A program made the position numbers and the translations under genes. From NCBI RefSeq assembly GCF_003602095.1, contig NZ_RAHH01000017.1, forward strand, positions 58,141-122,140: a stretch of DNA of 64,000 nucleotides, in the 5' to 3' direction. The notes beneath the pieces were generated by a model. The model was not told the origin of the DNA. It was given only the letters and a program-made list of their open reading frames with translations, and did not search any database. Shown here piece by piece: positions 1 to 9,227 of the stretch (its first letter is position 1; each line of letters begins with the position of its first letter). The stretch is from Rahnella woolbedingensis (GTDB lineage: Bacteria > Pseudomonadota > Gammaproteobacteria > Enterobacterales > Enterobacteriaceae).

Positions 1-1676
1 AAGCCAAAAACGGCATGGTTGTCACCTCGCAATATCTGGCCTCTCAGGTCGGTGTCGATATTCTCAAAATGGGCGGTAATGCCATTGATGCCGCCGTGGC
101 TGTCGGTTACGCGCAGGCCGTCGTCAACCCATGTTGTGGCAATATCGGTGGCGGTGGCTTCATGACGGTGCATCTTGCCGATGGCAAAGACACCTTTATC
201 AACTTTCGTGAAACCGCCCCTGCTGCCGCCAGCGCCAATATGTATCTGGATGCCGATGGTAACGTGAAAAAAGGCGCCAGCCTGTACGGCTATCTTGCCG
301 CTGGCGTGCCCGGCACGGTGCTGGGGCTGGATACGGTGCAAAAGGAATACGGCAAACTGACGCGCCAGCAGGTGATGGCACCGGCGATTAAACTTGCCCG
401 TCAGGGCTTTGTGCTGACCCGCGCCGATACCGATATTCTCGATACCAAAGTCGACCGTTTCAAAGAAGATCCAGAAGCGGCACGTATTTTCCTGCGCAAA
501 GACGGCAGTGCGCTGCAGCCCGGCGATAAACTGGTGCAAACCGATTTAGCCAATACGCTGGAATCCATCTCAAAACACGGACCGGATGCTTTCTATAAAG
601 GCAAAATCCCGGCGGCTGTCGAAGCAGCCTCGAAAAAAGGCGGCGGTATCCTGACAGCTGCAGATTTCGCGAACTATAAAGTCACCGAAGACGCGCCGAT
701 CACCTGCAGCTATCGCGGCTATAAATTCGTTTCAGCCCCACCGCCAAGCTCCGGCGGCGTGACGATGTGTGAAATTCTCAACATCGTGGAAGGCTATGAC
801 ATAAAAAGCATGGGCTTCAATTCAGCGGCGTCGATTCACGTTCTTACCGAAGCCATGCGCCATGCTTATATGGACCGAAATACCTATCTCGGCGACCCCG
901 AGTTTGTAAAAAACCCCATCGACCGCTTGATCAGCAAAAGCTACGCCGAAGAAATCCGCAAGAAAATAGAAGCCGACAAAGCCACGCCGTCTACGGCCGT
1001 TCAGCCGGGCATGGAGCCGCATGAGAAACCGGAAACGACCCATTACTCTATCGTCGATAAAATGGGTAACGCCGTCTCTACCACTTACACCATCAACGGC
1101 CTCTTTGGCTCGGTGGTTATCGCGCCGGGTACCGGTTTCTTCCTAAACGATGAAATGGATGATTTCACCACCAAAGTCGGCGAGAAAAATCTCTTCGGTC
1201 TGGTTCAGGGTGTTAAAAACTCAATCGCCCCCGGTAAGCGCCCACTATCGTCGATGAGCCCGAGTTTAGTTACTAAGGACGGCAAAACCTTCATGGTTCT
1301 CGGCTCGCCGGGCGGTTCGCGTATCATCACCATTACTTTGCAGACGGCGCTGAATGTCATCGATCACGGTATGCCGCCGCAGGAAGCGGTAAATGCGCCA
1401 CGTATTCATCATCAGTGGCTGCCGGATGAAGTCTATTACGAGCAGCGCGGCGTTTCTCAGGACAGCCTGAATATCCTGCAGAAGATGGGCTACAAAATGG
1501 TGGAACAGACGCCATGGGGTGCTGCAGAACTGATTATGGTGGGATTACCGGGTGCTGCTGGCGTGACATCCGCCACCTCAGGTAATGACTCGGCGGTATC
1601 AGGCAAGGTTCGCGAAGGTTATCTGTATGGCGCGAATGATGTGCGGCGACCAGCAGGCGCTGCCATCGGTTATTAA
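1..1676 (+). CDS. ggt: Gamma-glutamyltransferase, 5' end cut by the window
   Basis: Periplasmic enzyme that cleaves or transfers the gamma-glutamyl group of glutathione and related peptides; the precursor cuts itself into two subunits. The frame is open to the left edge (codons for AKNG precede the first ATG at 15), so the signal peptide and first residues are missing. The small-subunit start motif TTHYS is at 1035-1049 (catalytic Thr codon 1035), with PLSSMSP and GSPGGSRI further on, as in E. coli Ggt. Oddity: about 25 extra Gly/Ala/Ser-rich residues near the C-terminus (1542-1619) between IMVG and LYGA. It converges on proY across a shared terminator. E. coli does not have ggt beside proY. 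Family assignment is firm. Confidence 0.95.
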   Translation, partial: AKNGMVVTSQYLASQVGVDILKMGGNAIDAAVAVGYAQAVVNPCCGNIGGGGFMTVHLADGKDTFINFRETAPAAASANMYLDADGNVKKGASLYGYLAAGVPGTVLGLDTVQKEYGKLTRQQVMAPAIKLARQGFVLTRADTDILDTKVDRFKEDPEAARIFLRKDGSALQPGDKLVQTDLANTLESISKHGPDAFYKGKIPAAVEAASKKGGGILTAADFANYKVTEDAPITCSYRGYKFVSAPPPSSGGVTMCEILNIVEGYDIKSMGFNSAASIHVLTEAMRHAYMDRNTYLGDPEFVKNPIDRLISKSYAEEIRKKIEADKATPSTAVQPGMEPHEKPETTHYSIVDKMGNAVSTTYTINGLFGSVVIAPGTGFFLNDEMDDFTTKVGEKNLFGLVQGVKNSIAPGKRPLSSMSPSLVTKDGKTFMVLGSPGGSRIITITLQTALNVIDHGMPPQEAVNAPRIHHQWLPDEVYYEQRGVSQDSLNILQKMGYKMVEQTPWGAAELIMVGLPGAAGVTSATSGNDSAVSGKVREGYLYGANDVRRPAGAAIGY

Positions 1677-1772
1677 CCAGCATCCTTCGGGCTGTCTCTG
1701 CGTTGGCTGCCTTCATTCAGTTGCCGCCTTGATAAAGCCTGAATGATTTCGTTAATCAGATTGTTACACAAT

Positions 1773-1812
1773 AAAAAGCCCCCGGGATCGCTAAGATCTC
1801 GGGGGCTTTTCT
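1773..1812. terminator. Bidirectional terminator between ggt and proY
   Basis: A 16-bp stem (AAAAGCCCCCGGGATC / GATCTCGGGGGCTTTT, one G-U pair) with loop GCTAA, flanked by A and T runs so that it can end transcription from both convergent genes. Confidence 0.9.
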
Positions 1813-1834
1813 TTACCGCAAGGTAAGTGTTTGC

Positions 1835-3265
1835 TTACGCTTTGTCGTTCAGCGTCAGTGCTTCATTCTTACGATCGTTGCGGCGTTTGAAGGCATAACC
1901 GACCAGCAGCGCGACGACCCAAACCATACCGACATACAACGAAACGCGGGTATCCGGGAAGTAGCCAATCAGGCCGATGATGAACACCAGGAAAATAATA
2001 CCGAATACGGAGGTGTATACACCGCCACGCAGCGGGAATTCCAGCTCTTTCACCTGTTGTTTGCTCAGCTTGCGACGGAATCCAATCTGGGAGAACAGGA
2101 TCATAATCCATACCCAAACGGTCGCGAACGTCGCCAGAGAAGCGATCACCAGGAACACGTTTGACGGCATAATGTAGTTCAGATAAACCGCCACCAGCAG
2201 TGCCGCCATCATCACCAGAACGGTGACCCACGGCGTGCCCAGACGCGAAACCTTGCTGAACATTTTCGGTGCCTGTCCCTGCTCTGCCATCCCGTGCAGC
2301 ATACGACCGACGCCGAACACATCAGAGTTAATCGCAGAAAGGGACGCAGTGATCACCACGAAATTCAGGATCGCCGCCGCCGCAGTAATGCCCATATGCT
2401 GGAAGGTCAGTACGAACGGACTGCCCTGCGTACCCACCTGATTCCATGGGAAAATGGACATAATTACAAACAGCGTACCCACGTAAAACACCAGAATACG
2501 CAGCGGAACGGAGTTAATCGCTTTCGGGATAGATTGCTTTGGATTTTCAGCTTCACCGGCCGTGATCCCGATGATTTCGATGCCGCCATAAGCAAACATC
2601 ACCAGCTGGAGCGACAGAACCGTCCCCATGATGCCCTGGCTGAAGAAGCCGCCATTGCTCCAAAGATTGTGGATGCCGGTCGCCTGCCCGCCGTTGCCAA
2701 TGCCCCAGAAGATAATGCCAAAGCCCGCCACGATCATGATGATAATGGTCAGTACCTTGAAGAATGAGAACCAGAATTCGAGCTCGCCGAAGACTTTCAC
2801 GCTGACCAGATTGATCGCGCCGATAATCAGCACTACGCTGAGCACCCAGGTCCATTGCGGCACATCCGGGAACCAGACGCCCATATAAATGCCGAATGCC
2901 GTCACATCAGCGATGGCAACGATCAGGATTTCGAAACAATATGTCCAGCCGGTGATGTAACCCGCCATCGGCCCGAGATAATCCTGTGCGTAACGTGCAA
3001 ATGAACCGCTCTGAGGATTGTGAACGGACATCTCGCCAAGGGCTCGCATAATGATGAATGCGATAATCCCACCGACCAGATAAGCCAGCAATACGCTCGG
3101 CCCCGCCATTTTGATGGCATCTGCAGAGCCATAAAACAGACCGGTTCCGATGGCTGATCCCAGTGCCATAAAGCGAATATGGCGCGTTGTCAGACCACGT
3201 TTTAGCTTCGTGCCCGGCCCTTCGTTCTGTGCTGTTGGTTGTTCAGCTTCTTGCTGCATGTGCAT
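1835..3265 (-). CDS. proY: Proline-specific permease ProY (APC family)
   Basis: Inner-membrane amino acid/proton symporter of the APC superfamily with about 12 hydrophobic segments. Nearly the whole chain matches E. coli ProY as remembered, including the N-terminal run [20 protein letters not shown] with one change, and [16 protein letters not shown] in the middle. The N-terminus is about 15 residues longer than in E. coli; a start nearer LKRGL is possible, but no better start codon is evident. It lies downstream of brnQ in the same direction, as in E. coli, but a terminator separates them, so it probably has its own promoter. Transport specificity is taken from the family name; E. coli proY is usually described as cryptic. 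Confidence 0.93.
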   Translation of the reverse strand: MHMQQEAEQPTAQNEGPGTKLKRGLTTRHIRFMALGSAIGTGLFYGSADAIKMAGPSVLLAYLVGGIIAFIIMRALGEMSVHNPQSGSFARYAQDYLGPMAGYITGWTYCFEILIVAIADVTAFGIYMGVWFPDVPQWTWVLSVVLIIGAINLVSVKVFGELEFWFSFFKVLTIIIMIVAGFGIIFWGIGNGGQATGIHNLWSNGGFFSQGIMGTVLSLQLVMFAYGGIEIIGITAGEAENPKQSIPKAINSVPLRILVFYVGTLFVIMSIFPWNQVGTQGSPFVLTFQHMGITAAAAILNFVVITASLSAINSDVFGVGRMLHGMAEQGQAPKMFSKVSRLGTPWVTVLVMMAALLVAVYLNYIMPSNVFLVIASLATFATVWVWIMILFSQIGFRRKLSKQQVKELEFPLRGGVYTSVFGIIFLVFIIGLIGYFPDTRVSLYVGMVWVVALLVGYAFKRRNDRKNEALTLNDKA

Positions 3266-3331
3266 TAACCCGTGTTGTTTTTAAATATCAAAAAATCGAA
3301 TTCTAAAAAAATAACTTTTAACCTGCCAATG

Positions 3332-3365
3332 AAAAAGCCACGGAAGGGTTCTCCGTGGCCTTTTT
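3332..3365 (-). terminator. Terminator of brnQ
   Basis: Stem GCCACGGA / TCCGTGGC with a 7-nt loop; on the minus strand it is followed by a T run. It lies 57 bp after the brnQ stop and before the proY start, so it separates the two transporter genes. Confidence 0.85.
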
Positions 3366-3421
3366 GGCTAAATATTCGTCAGACAATCGTTATTTAAAGC
3401 CTTCGAACATTCACCCGATAA

Positions 3422-4741
3422 TCATTGGTGCGCGGTAACACTGCGCGGGCCGCTGATTTTGTCATAAATTCCGACCAGTACCAGCATTAATAATGACGGT
3501 GGTAACCAGGCGAGACCTTGCGCAGCCAGTGGCAGGTTCGCGGTCCAGGCTGGCATCAGGTCAGCAAAAGCAGAAGCCTTGATACCATCAACAATGCCGA
3601 ATACCAGACTCACCACCATCACCGGTGCCACGATGCGTGTGGTGCTGTTCCACCAGCGCAGGGTGAAGCTCAGTACAACCAGCGCGATACATGGCGGATA
3701 AATCGCTGTCAGTACTGGCACGGAAATCTGAATCAGATGGCTCAACCCGAGGTTGGACACCAGCATCGAGAACAGACCCAGAATGAACACCAGCGTTTTG
3801 TAAGACAGCGGCAGATATTGGGCAAAGAATTCTGCGCAGGCGCAGGTCAGGCCAACCGCCGTAACCATACAGGCGATGAAGATCAGCGCACCGAGGAAGA
3901 AGCTACCGATACCACCGAAAGTATGTGCCACGTAAGCATGCAGGATAACCGCACCATTAGTTGCATCCGGCACCAGCGAGGCGCTGTTTTCACCGAGTTT
4001 GAACAGGCTCAGGTAAACCAGCATCAGGCCAAGACCGGCAATCAGCCCGGCCAGAACAGTATAGCGGGTCAGCAATTTCGCATCAGTCACACCGCGTGAA
4101 CGCGCCGCATTGACGATAACAATGCCGAAGACCAGCGCACCCAGCGTATCCATTGTCAGATAGCCGTTAACAAAGCCGCTGGAGAAAGGAACCGTCTGGT
4201 AAGCGCCGACAGCAGGCATTGGCTGACCGGCCGGCCACAGCAATGCGGCGATACCCAGTGCAGCCAGAGCGACCATTTTCAGCGGTGCCAGGAAATGGCC
4301 GACGGTATCGAGCAGACGGCCCGGATACAGGGAAATACCGATCACCAGAGAGAAATAAATCACACTGTAGATAAGCAGCGGCAGCGGGCCGTCACCGGTC
4401 ATCGGTGCAATACCGACTTCAAAGGAAACCGTCGCGGTACGCGGCGTGGCAAACAGAGGCCCGACGGCCAGATAACAGATGGTCGCCAGAAGAATACCGG
4501 CACCACGGCCAATTGGCGTACTCAGGGCATCCACTCCGCCGCCAACGCGGGCGAGCGCAATGACTGTCATCACCGGGAGTCCGACCGCGGTAATCATAAA
4601 GCCGGCAGCAGCCCACCAGACGTCATGACCTGCCTGCAGACCCACCATTGGCGGGAAGATGATATTCCCTGCCCCGACGAATAAGGCGAAAGTCATGAAA
4701 CCCAGCGCCAGAATATCTTTATTTGTTAAACGAGTACTCAT
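3422..4741 (-). CDS. brnQ: Branched-chain amino acid carrier BrnQ
   Basis: Sodium- or proton-coupled importer for leucine, isoleucine and valine (LIVCS family) in the inner membrane. The 439-residue protein begins [20 protein letters not shown] and carries [12 protein letters not shown] near residue 25, the family hallmark, followed by about 12 membrane segments. Length equals the E. coli protein. Order phoR - (insertion) - brnQ - proY matches E. coli apart from the inserted genes. Upstream lies a 440-bp non-coding stretch that may hold its promoter. Confidence 0.95.
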   Translation of the reverse strand: MSTRLTNKDILALGFMTFALFVGAGNIIFPPMVGLQAGHDVWWAAAGFMITAVGLPVMTVIALARVGGGVDALSTPIGRGAGILLATICYLAVGPLFATPRTATVSFEVGIAPMTGDGPLPLLIYSVIYFSLVIGISLYPGRLLDTVGHFLAPLKMVALAALGIAALLWPAGQPMPAVGAYQTVPFSSGFVNGYLTMDTLGALVFGIVIVNAARSRGVTDAKLLTRYTVLAGLIAGLGLMLVYLSLFKLGENSASLVPDATNGAVILHAYVAHTFGGIGSFFLGALIFIACMVTAVGLTCACAEFFAQYLPLSYKTLVFILGLFSMLVSNLGLSHLIQISVPVLTAIYPPCIALVVLSFTLRWWNSTTRIVAPVMVVSLVFGIVDGIKASAFADLMPAWTANLPLAAQGLAWLPPSLLMLVLVGIYDKISGPRSVTAHQ

Positions 4742-5015
4742 GATTGGTGTCGTGTTGCCTGTTCAAATGAATAAAGTGTCCGTTACTGTCGTCGTGCCAC
4801 GTCGTCATAAGGATTAATGGCGTAAATCAGCCAGAGAGCACCATGTGAGGAACGAAGTGAGCTAAAAACGCCTGATGATATGCAGAAAATTACGTTGTTA
4901 TGCAGGGAGTATCGAGCGACAGCGGACGCTAAGGTAAACGTTTATAGCGTATAAAGGCAAGCCGTGATCCAAAAAGCAGAGTGTTTGACCAGATTAATGT
5001 CAGCAGGCAGGTATA

Positions 5016-5033
5016 TTCACTAAATACAGTGAA
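5016..5033. promoter_or_regulatory. Inverted repeat upstream of brnQ
   Basis: TTCACT-N6-AGTGAA, a perfect 6-bp inverted repeat about 275 bp upstream of brnQ. It may be a repressor site; the binding protein is unknown and the distance to brnQ is large, so the role is uncertain. Confidence 0.3.
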
Positions 5034-5098
5034 AAACACACCATATGATATGTATGATTTTTGAACTAATGAAGCACAAGATATGCTCCGATAAGACG

Positions 5099-5138
5099 AA
5101 AAATGCGTGAAATCACCATTCTCAGGTTATTTCACGCA
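5099..5138 (-). terminator. Terminator of the MetE-like gene
   Basis: Minus strand: TGCGTGAAAT stem closing on ATTTCACGCA with a 15-nt loop, followed by five T. It lies about 50 bp past the stop of the gene at 5186. Confidence 0.65.
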
Positions 5139-5185
5139 CAGTTCACAGCATTTTTACAAGGTCATAATTTAACCACTTTCAGTTA

Positions 5186-6289
5186 TCACCAGACGCGGGC
5201 GGCGATATCGACGACCAGCTTCAGTTTTTCCCACTGTTGCGCTTCAGTCAGGCTGTTGCCCTCTTCCGTTGAAGCGAAACCACATTGCGGGCTGAGGCAA
5301 ATCTGATTGATATCCAGATATTCTGCTGCTTCTGCCAGACGCGCTTCTACAGTTTTCGCCAGCTCCAGTTCACCTGATTTGGTGGTAATCAGACCCAGTA
5401 CCGCCTGCTGATGGCCTTTTTTGATGAAACGCAACGGCTCAAAGCCACCGGAACGTTCGTTGTCGTATTCCAGGAAGAAAGCGTCGATGTTCACGCCGCC
5501 GAACAAAATCTCTGCCACCGGTTCATAGCCGCCTTCTGAAATCCAGGTTGAACGGAAGTTGCCACGGCAAACATGCAGACCTATCACCATGTCATCCGGT
5601 TTACCGGCGATGGCTTTGTTCAGCACGTCAGCGTAAGTACGCGCTAACTCTTGCGGAGAATCACCCCGTTCGCGGATTTGCTTCTTCTGATCTTCAGAAC
5701 ACAGATAAGCCCACACGGTGTCATCGAGTTGCAGATAGCGACAACCGGCATCGTAGAACTCCTTAATAGCTTCACGGTAAACCTGCGCCAGATCGTCAAA
5801 GTAGTCTTTCAAATCCGGATACACTTCTTTACTGATGGCGTTACGGCCACCGCGGAAATGCATCACACTCGGGCTTGGAATTGTCATTTTCGGTACGGCG
5901 GTTCCGCTGATACTTTTCAGGAAACGGAAATCTTCCAGCATCGGGTGTGAGCCAAAACCGAGTTTGCTGACCACTTTGATGCTGCGCGCTTTGGTTTGAA
6001 CGCCGTTGAACTGGATCCCCTGCACCGCATCGTAACCTTCCACGCCTTCCAGACCTTCGAAGAAATCGAAGTGCCACCATGCACGGCGGAACTCACCGTC
6101 AGTGACCACCTGCAGACCCGCTTCACGTTGTAAATCCACCACCCGGCGAATTTCCGTGTCTTCCACCGCACGCAACTGTGCGGCATCAATCTCACCGGCC
6201 TGGAATTGCTTACGCGCTTCTTTAATCGCCGCAGGGCGCAGGAAACTGCCGACGACGTCAGCGCGGAATGGAGGTGTTGTACGTTGCAT
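5186..6289 (-). CDS. Cobalamin-independent methionine synthase-like protein (catalytic domain only, YxjG/YxjH type)
   Basis: A 367-residue TIM-barrel methyltransferase equivalent to only the C-terminal half of MetE; the folate-binding N-terminal half is absent. The zinc/homocysteine ligands of MetE are in place: H239 and C241 in LHVCRGN, E274 in FFLEYDNERSG, C336 in PQCGFAS. It therefore should methylate homocysteine or a related thiol, but the methyl donor cannot be the usual one bound by the missing domain and is unknown. Three tandem MetJ boxes lie 80 bp upstream, which ties it to methionine metabolism. It is monocistronic and inserted between brnQ and phoR relative to E. coli. The name '5-methyltetrahydropteroyltriglutamate-homocysteine methyltransferase' often given to such proteins is probably too specific. 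Confidence 0.88.
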   Translation of the reverse strand: MQRTTPPFRADVVGSFLRPAAIKEARKQFQAGEIDAAQLRAVEDTEIRRVVDLQREAGLQVVTDGEFRRAWWHFDFFEGLEGVEGYDAVQGIQFNGVQTKARSIKVVSKLGFGSHPMLEDFRFLKSISGTAVPKMTIPSPSVMHFRGGRNAISKEVYPDLKDYFDDLAQVYREAIKEFYDAGCRYLQLDDTVWAYLCSEDQKKQIRERGDSPQELARTYADVLNKAIAGKPDDMVIGLHVCRGNFRSTWISEGGYEPVAEILFGGVNIDAFFLEYDNERSGGFEPLRFIKKGHQQAVLGLITTKSGELELAKTVEARLAEAAEYLDINQICLSPQCGFASTEEGNSLTEAQQWEKLKLVVDIAARVW

Positions 6290-6368
6290 GAAGAACTCCT
6301 TAATAACATCCCGCCGGTAGCGAAATGCGAATGGTTCACAAAGTAAATAATTACGCTGCGTTACATTT

Positions 6369-6392
6369 AGACATCTGGATGTCTAAACGTCT
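6369..6392 (-). promoter_or_regulatory. Three tandem MetJ operator boxes
   Basis: Three consecutive 8-mers, AGACATCT, GGATGTCT and AAACGTCT, against the MetJ consensus AGACGTCT (7, 6 and 6 matches). Tandem 8-bp spacing is the known mode of MetJ-SAM binding. They sit 80 bp upstream of the MetE-like start, so the gene is predicted to be repressed when S-adenosylmethionine is plentiful. Confidence 0.85.
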
Positions 6393-6408
6393 TTAACAGG
6401 ATACTGTC

Positions 6409-6609
6409 ATGCAGATTATTCACGGGCAACAGAGGAATCTTCATGGGACGTGAAAGAAATTCATGATCGGTTCTTCATATTTCATGATGCCGGACAAACT
6501 TTTGTCTTTGTATAAGGCAGTTGCTAAAGATTTGCTCAATTTCACACAACAGCAACTTGAAATAGAACTTCGAACTGGATTAATTAAAGAGGTGATTTCT
6601 AATGGTTGA
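6409..6609 (+). pseudogene. Remnant of a RelE/HigB-type toxin gene
   Basis: No intact frame precedes the antitoxin gene, but pieces in two frames read like the second half of a RelE/HigB toxin: frame of 6409 gives HGQQRNLHG, the frame of 6444 gives WDVKEIHDRFFIFHDAGQTF before a stop at 6513, and the frame of 6511-6609 gives FTQQQLEIEL and IKEVIS, overlapping the antitoxin start by 8 bp. Shifting frame twice would rebuild one polypeptide. The N-terminal half is missing, apparently replaced by the promoter region with the MetJ boxes. Alternatively 6463-6609 alone is a 48-residue ORF of unknown function. The identification rests on my reading of weak similarity. Confidence 0.4.
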
Positions 6610-6934
6610 TGAACGTTTGCTAAAATTGCAGCGGATGGCTCAACGCTTCCATGATTCATCTGGCGTGATTTCACAAACCACGATGCGCGAAATTAACAAA
6701 ATTGTTGATGAAGCCGTGCAGGAAGAGAGGCTGAAAGCCCTTGCAGAAAGCTCTGCTGAACGTATTCGCGCTTTGCGTGCAAAAGAAAATATCAGTCAGG
6801 GTGTACTGGCAAGACTCATCAATATGTCGGCCAACAGTATTCAGAAGTGGGAGCGGGATGAAACCAAACCCACTGGTGCGGCTCTGATCTTACTGATGCT
6901 AATCGAAGAAAAAGGTCTGCAAATCATTTGTTGA
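6602..6934 (+). CDS. XRE-family antitoxin-like protein (HigA/NadS type)
   Basis: A 110-residue protein: an alpha-helical N-terminal part, then a helix-turn-helix from about residue 55 (RIRALRAKENISQGVLARL), followed by SANSIQKWERDETKPTGAAL, typical of type II antitoxins that repress their own operon. An upstream toxin frame is broken, so the gene looks like an orphan antitoxin. It may still regulate, or protect against related toxins elsewhere in the genome. The ribosome binding site AAAGAGGTG precedes the ATG. It is convergent with phoR. Confidence 0.75.
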   Translation: MVDERLLKLQRMAQRFHDSSGVISQTTMREINKIVDEAVQEERLKALAESSAERIRALRAKENISQGVLARLINMSANSIQKWERDETKPTGAALILLMLIEEKGLQIIC

Positions 6935-6961
6935 AAAAAGCCACAGTCATTTGCTGTGGCT
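6934..6961 (-). terminator. Terminator of phoR
   Basis: Stem AGCCACAG / CTGTGGCT with a 7-nt loop. On the minus strand it is followed by six T, just after the phoR stop; in the plus direction (antitoxin gene) the T run is poor, so it may serve that side weakly. Confidence 0.85.
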
Positions 6962-6968
6962 TGTTTAC

Positions 6969-8288
6969 TTATCCCTTCACACCGCTTTCGCTGGACTGCT
7001 CCTGAGGAACAATCAGCTTCGGCGCCAGCGTAAATATAAAGCGGGTGCCGACGCCGACTTCACTCATTACTTCAAGCTTGGCGTTGTGATGGCTCAGGGC
7101 GTGCTTGACGATGGCCAGCCCGAGCCCGCTGCCGCCGGTCTGGCGTGAACGGGCTTTATCGACACGGTAGAAACGTTCGGTGAGGCGCGGCAGGTGCTGT
7201 GGCGCTATGCCCGGCCCGTTATCGCTTATCTGGAATTGCGCCCCGTGAGGCGTTTGCTGCCAGCTGACTTCAATCCGCGTGCCGGTCGGGGTGTGATTGA
7301 CGGCGTTGTACACCAGATTCGACACCGCGCTGCGCAGCTGATCTTCGTTCCCGAAAACCTTCAGCTTCTCGTTTACGCGGAACACCACTTCATGGCGGCC
7401 ACCGCTTAAGGATTGCACTTCGCGCTCCAGCATGCCGAGCATCACCGAAATATCGACTTTCTCGTGCATATCGATATTTGCCGATGCTTCGATTTTCGAC
7501 AGCGTCAGCAGCTGTTTGACCAGCCCGTCCATACGCCGCGTTTGCTCCTGCATGGTGTCCAGCGCTTTGGTACGGAAGGGCTCTTCCAGCTTAGCGTCTT
7601 CCATCATTTCCAGATAACCCTGCAATACGGTCAGCGGGGTTCTCAGTTCATGACTGACGTTAGCGAAGAAGTTCCGCCGTGCGCCTTCCAGCTGACGCAT
7701 CTGCGTGACATCGCGCGCCACCATCAGCAACTGTCCTTCGGAATACGGCATGACGCGAAACTCAACATAATGCTCATTGTTGAGTTGCAGATTCAGGGCA
7801 CGGCTGAAATCACGGGTCTGGACCCAGGTACGAAATTCCGGGTAACGCAGCAGGTTAAAGATGTGCTGTCCGTTATCTTCCGGCCAGCGGAAGCCGAGCA
7901 AATCCTGCGCCAGTCCGTTACACCAGAAAATATTGCCCTCTTCCGTGGTCAGTACCACGGCGTCCGGTAACGATTCCGCACCGCTGCGAAAACGTTTGAT
8001 GAGTTGCCCTAATTCGCGACGGCGACGGCGGTTACGCATCTGCATCTGGTTGAGCCCGTAAAACAGGGGCTCCCAGCTCCAGCGGCCATTTGGCGGGGTG
8101 ATGCTGCGGTCAAGCCACAGCCAGTGAGAGAGTTTGAGCTGGTTATAATAATTCCAGCCCAGTGCCGCCATCAGCGACACAAAGAGTAGCCAGCCAAAAT
8201 GGCCGACAAAAATACCGAGGATTAACGCTGGCAGGCAAAAGAGAAAGAATTCACCGGCCAATCGTTTCCATGACAAACGTTCTAGCAC
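6969..8288 (-). CDS. phoR: Phosphate regulon sensor kinase PhoR
   Basis: Membrane histidine kinase that phosphorylates PhoB under phosphate limitation and dephosphorylates it otherwise. The 439-residue product has two N-terminal membrane segments (about 10-50), a PAS domain (about 100-200), the H-box HELRTPL with H213 at the same position as in E. coli, and N, G1 and G2 boxes at the C-terminus. I chose the GTG at 8288 (product begins [10 protein letters not shown] as in E. coli; GGAG sits 5 nt upstream) rather than the longer ATG frame from 8345, which would run into phoB. It follows phoB by 22 bp. Confidence 0.95.
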   Translation of the reverse strand: MLERLSWKRLAGEFFLFCLPALILGIFVGHFGWLLFVSLMAALGWNYYNQLKLSHWLWLDRSITPPNGRWSWEPLFYGLNQMQMRNRRRRRELGQLIKRFRSGAESLPDAVVLTTEEGNIFWCNGLAQDLLGFRWPEDNGQHIFNLLRYPEFRTWVQTRDFSRALNLQLNNEHYVEFRVMPYSEGQLLMVARDVTQMRQLEGARRNFFANVSHELRTPLTVLQGYLEMMEDAKLEEPFRTKALDTMQEQTRRMDGLVKQLLTLSKIEASANIDMHEKVDISVMLGMLEREVQSLSGGRHEVVFRVNEKLKVFGNEDQLRSAVSNLVYNAVNHTPTGTRIEVSWQQTPHGAQFQISDNGPGIAPQHLPRLTERFYRVDKARSRQTGGSGLGLAIVKHALSHHNAKLEVMSEVGVGTRFIFTLAPKLIVPQEQSSESGVKG

Positions 8289-8310
8289 ACAGATTCTCCG
8301 CTGTGGGGAC

Positions 8311-9000
8311 TCAATAACGCGTTGAAAAACGGTATCCGGTTCCACGAACAGTTTGGATCATTCTGTCATGTCCACTGGTTTCCAGCGCTTTACGTAAACG
8401 ACGAATATGCACGTCTACCGTGCGATCTTCCACATAAACGTTAGTGCCCCAGACGTTATTGAGCAACTGTTCGCGGCTGTAAACACGTTCGGAGTGGGTC
8501 ATAAAGAAGTGCAATAGCTTAAATTCGGTCGGCCCCATGTCGAGCGCCTGCTCATTGGCCATTACCCGGTGAGATGACGGATCCAGACTCAGACCCTGCA
8601 TGTCGATCACTTCTTCTACCGCCATTGGCGAGATGCGGCGCATCACGGCTTTAATGCGGGCAACCAGTTCTTTCGGAGAAAACGGTTTGGTGATGTAATC
8701 ATCGGCACCGACTTCCAGGCCGCGTACCCGGTCTTCTTCTTCACCGCGGGCGGTCAGCATCATCACCGGAATTTCGCGGGTCAGAGCTTCGCGTTTCAGA
8801 TGTTTGATAAACTGAATACCGGAACCGCCGGGTAACATCCAGTCAAGCAGGATGAGTTCAGGATAAGGTTCTACCAGCTGGCCAACGGCTGAATCAAAAT
8901 CTTCAGCTTCTACTGCCTGATAACCATTTTGTTCCAGTACAAAACACACCATTTCACGGATTGGAGCTTCGTCTTCAACCACCAGTATACGTCTTGCCAT
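8311..9000 (-). CDS. phoB: Phosphate regulon response regulator PhoB
   Basis: OmpR-family regulator, 229 residues: receiver domain with phospho-acceptor D53 in [11 protein letters not shown], followed by a winged-helix DNA-binding domain ending near RGTGYRF. It binds Pho boxes to activate phosphate scavenging genes. The ATG at 9000 gives [11 protein letters not shown] as in E. coli and has AGGA 6 nt upstream; a longer frame from 9015 is less likely. It is first in the phoBR operon and divergent from sbcD, with a Pho box in its promoter, which implies autoregulation. Confidence 0.97.
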   Translation of the reverse strand: MARRILVVEDEAPIREMVCFVLEQNGYQAVEAEDFDSAVGQLVEPYPELILLDWMLPGGSGIQFIKHLKREALTREIPVMMLTARGEEEDRVRGLEVGADDYITKPFSPKELVARIKAVMRRISPMAVEEVIDMQGLSLDPSSHRVMANEQALDMGPTEFKLLHFFMTHSERVYSREQLLNNVWGTNVYVEDRTVDVHIRRLRKALETSGHDRMIQTVRGTGYRFSTRY

Positions 9001-9053
9001 CGTAGGTCCTGCCAATAGGTTAGCTTTCTTTTATTTGCTTGCGGGCGCCATTA

Positions 9054-9072
9054 TGCGTCAGTTTTGTGACAG
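9054..9072 (-). promoter_or_regulatory. Pho box of the phoBR promoter
   Basis: Minus strand CTGTCACAAAACTGACGCA: two CTGTCA-like/CTGACG-like half repeats as in the E. coli phoB Pho box (CTGTCATAAATCTGACGCA, from memory), followed by a TAATGG -10-like element. It lies about 54 bp upstream of the phoB start. Confidence 0.9.
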
Positions 9073-9227
9073 ATTTATGAATGAAAATGATGGCTCAATA
9101 AAGGCAAATATGACAGATATTTTCCTGCCATCTTCCTGAAACTGAGCTGATTTATCGGGGACAGGTTCCCCCGCCGACGTTTATACTTTGCCCCATTGTC
9201 ATCATCCAGGATCCACACGGGAGTCTC

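Larger units (their letters stand above)
4742..5185. other. Non-coding interval between brnQ and the MetE-like gene
   Basis: Contains the presumed brnQ promoter, an inverted repeat (TTCACT-N6-AGTGAA, 5016-5033) and the terminator of the MetE-like gene. No credible coding sequence or RNA gene is seen; the short frame at 5103 merely overlaps the end of the neighbouring gene. Confidence 0.6.

Noticed and set aside
7413..7970. 185-aa plus-strand frame inside phoR
   Set aside because: Shadow of the kinase gene in another frame; not coding-like.
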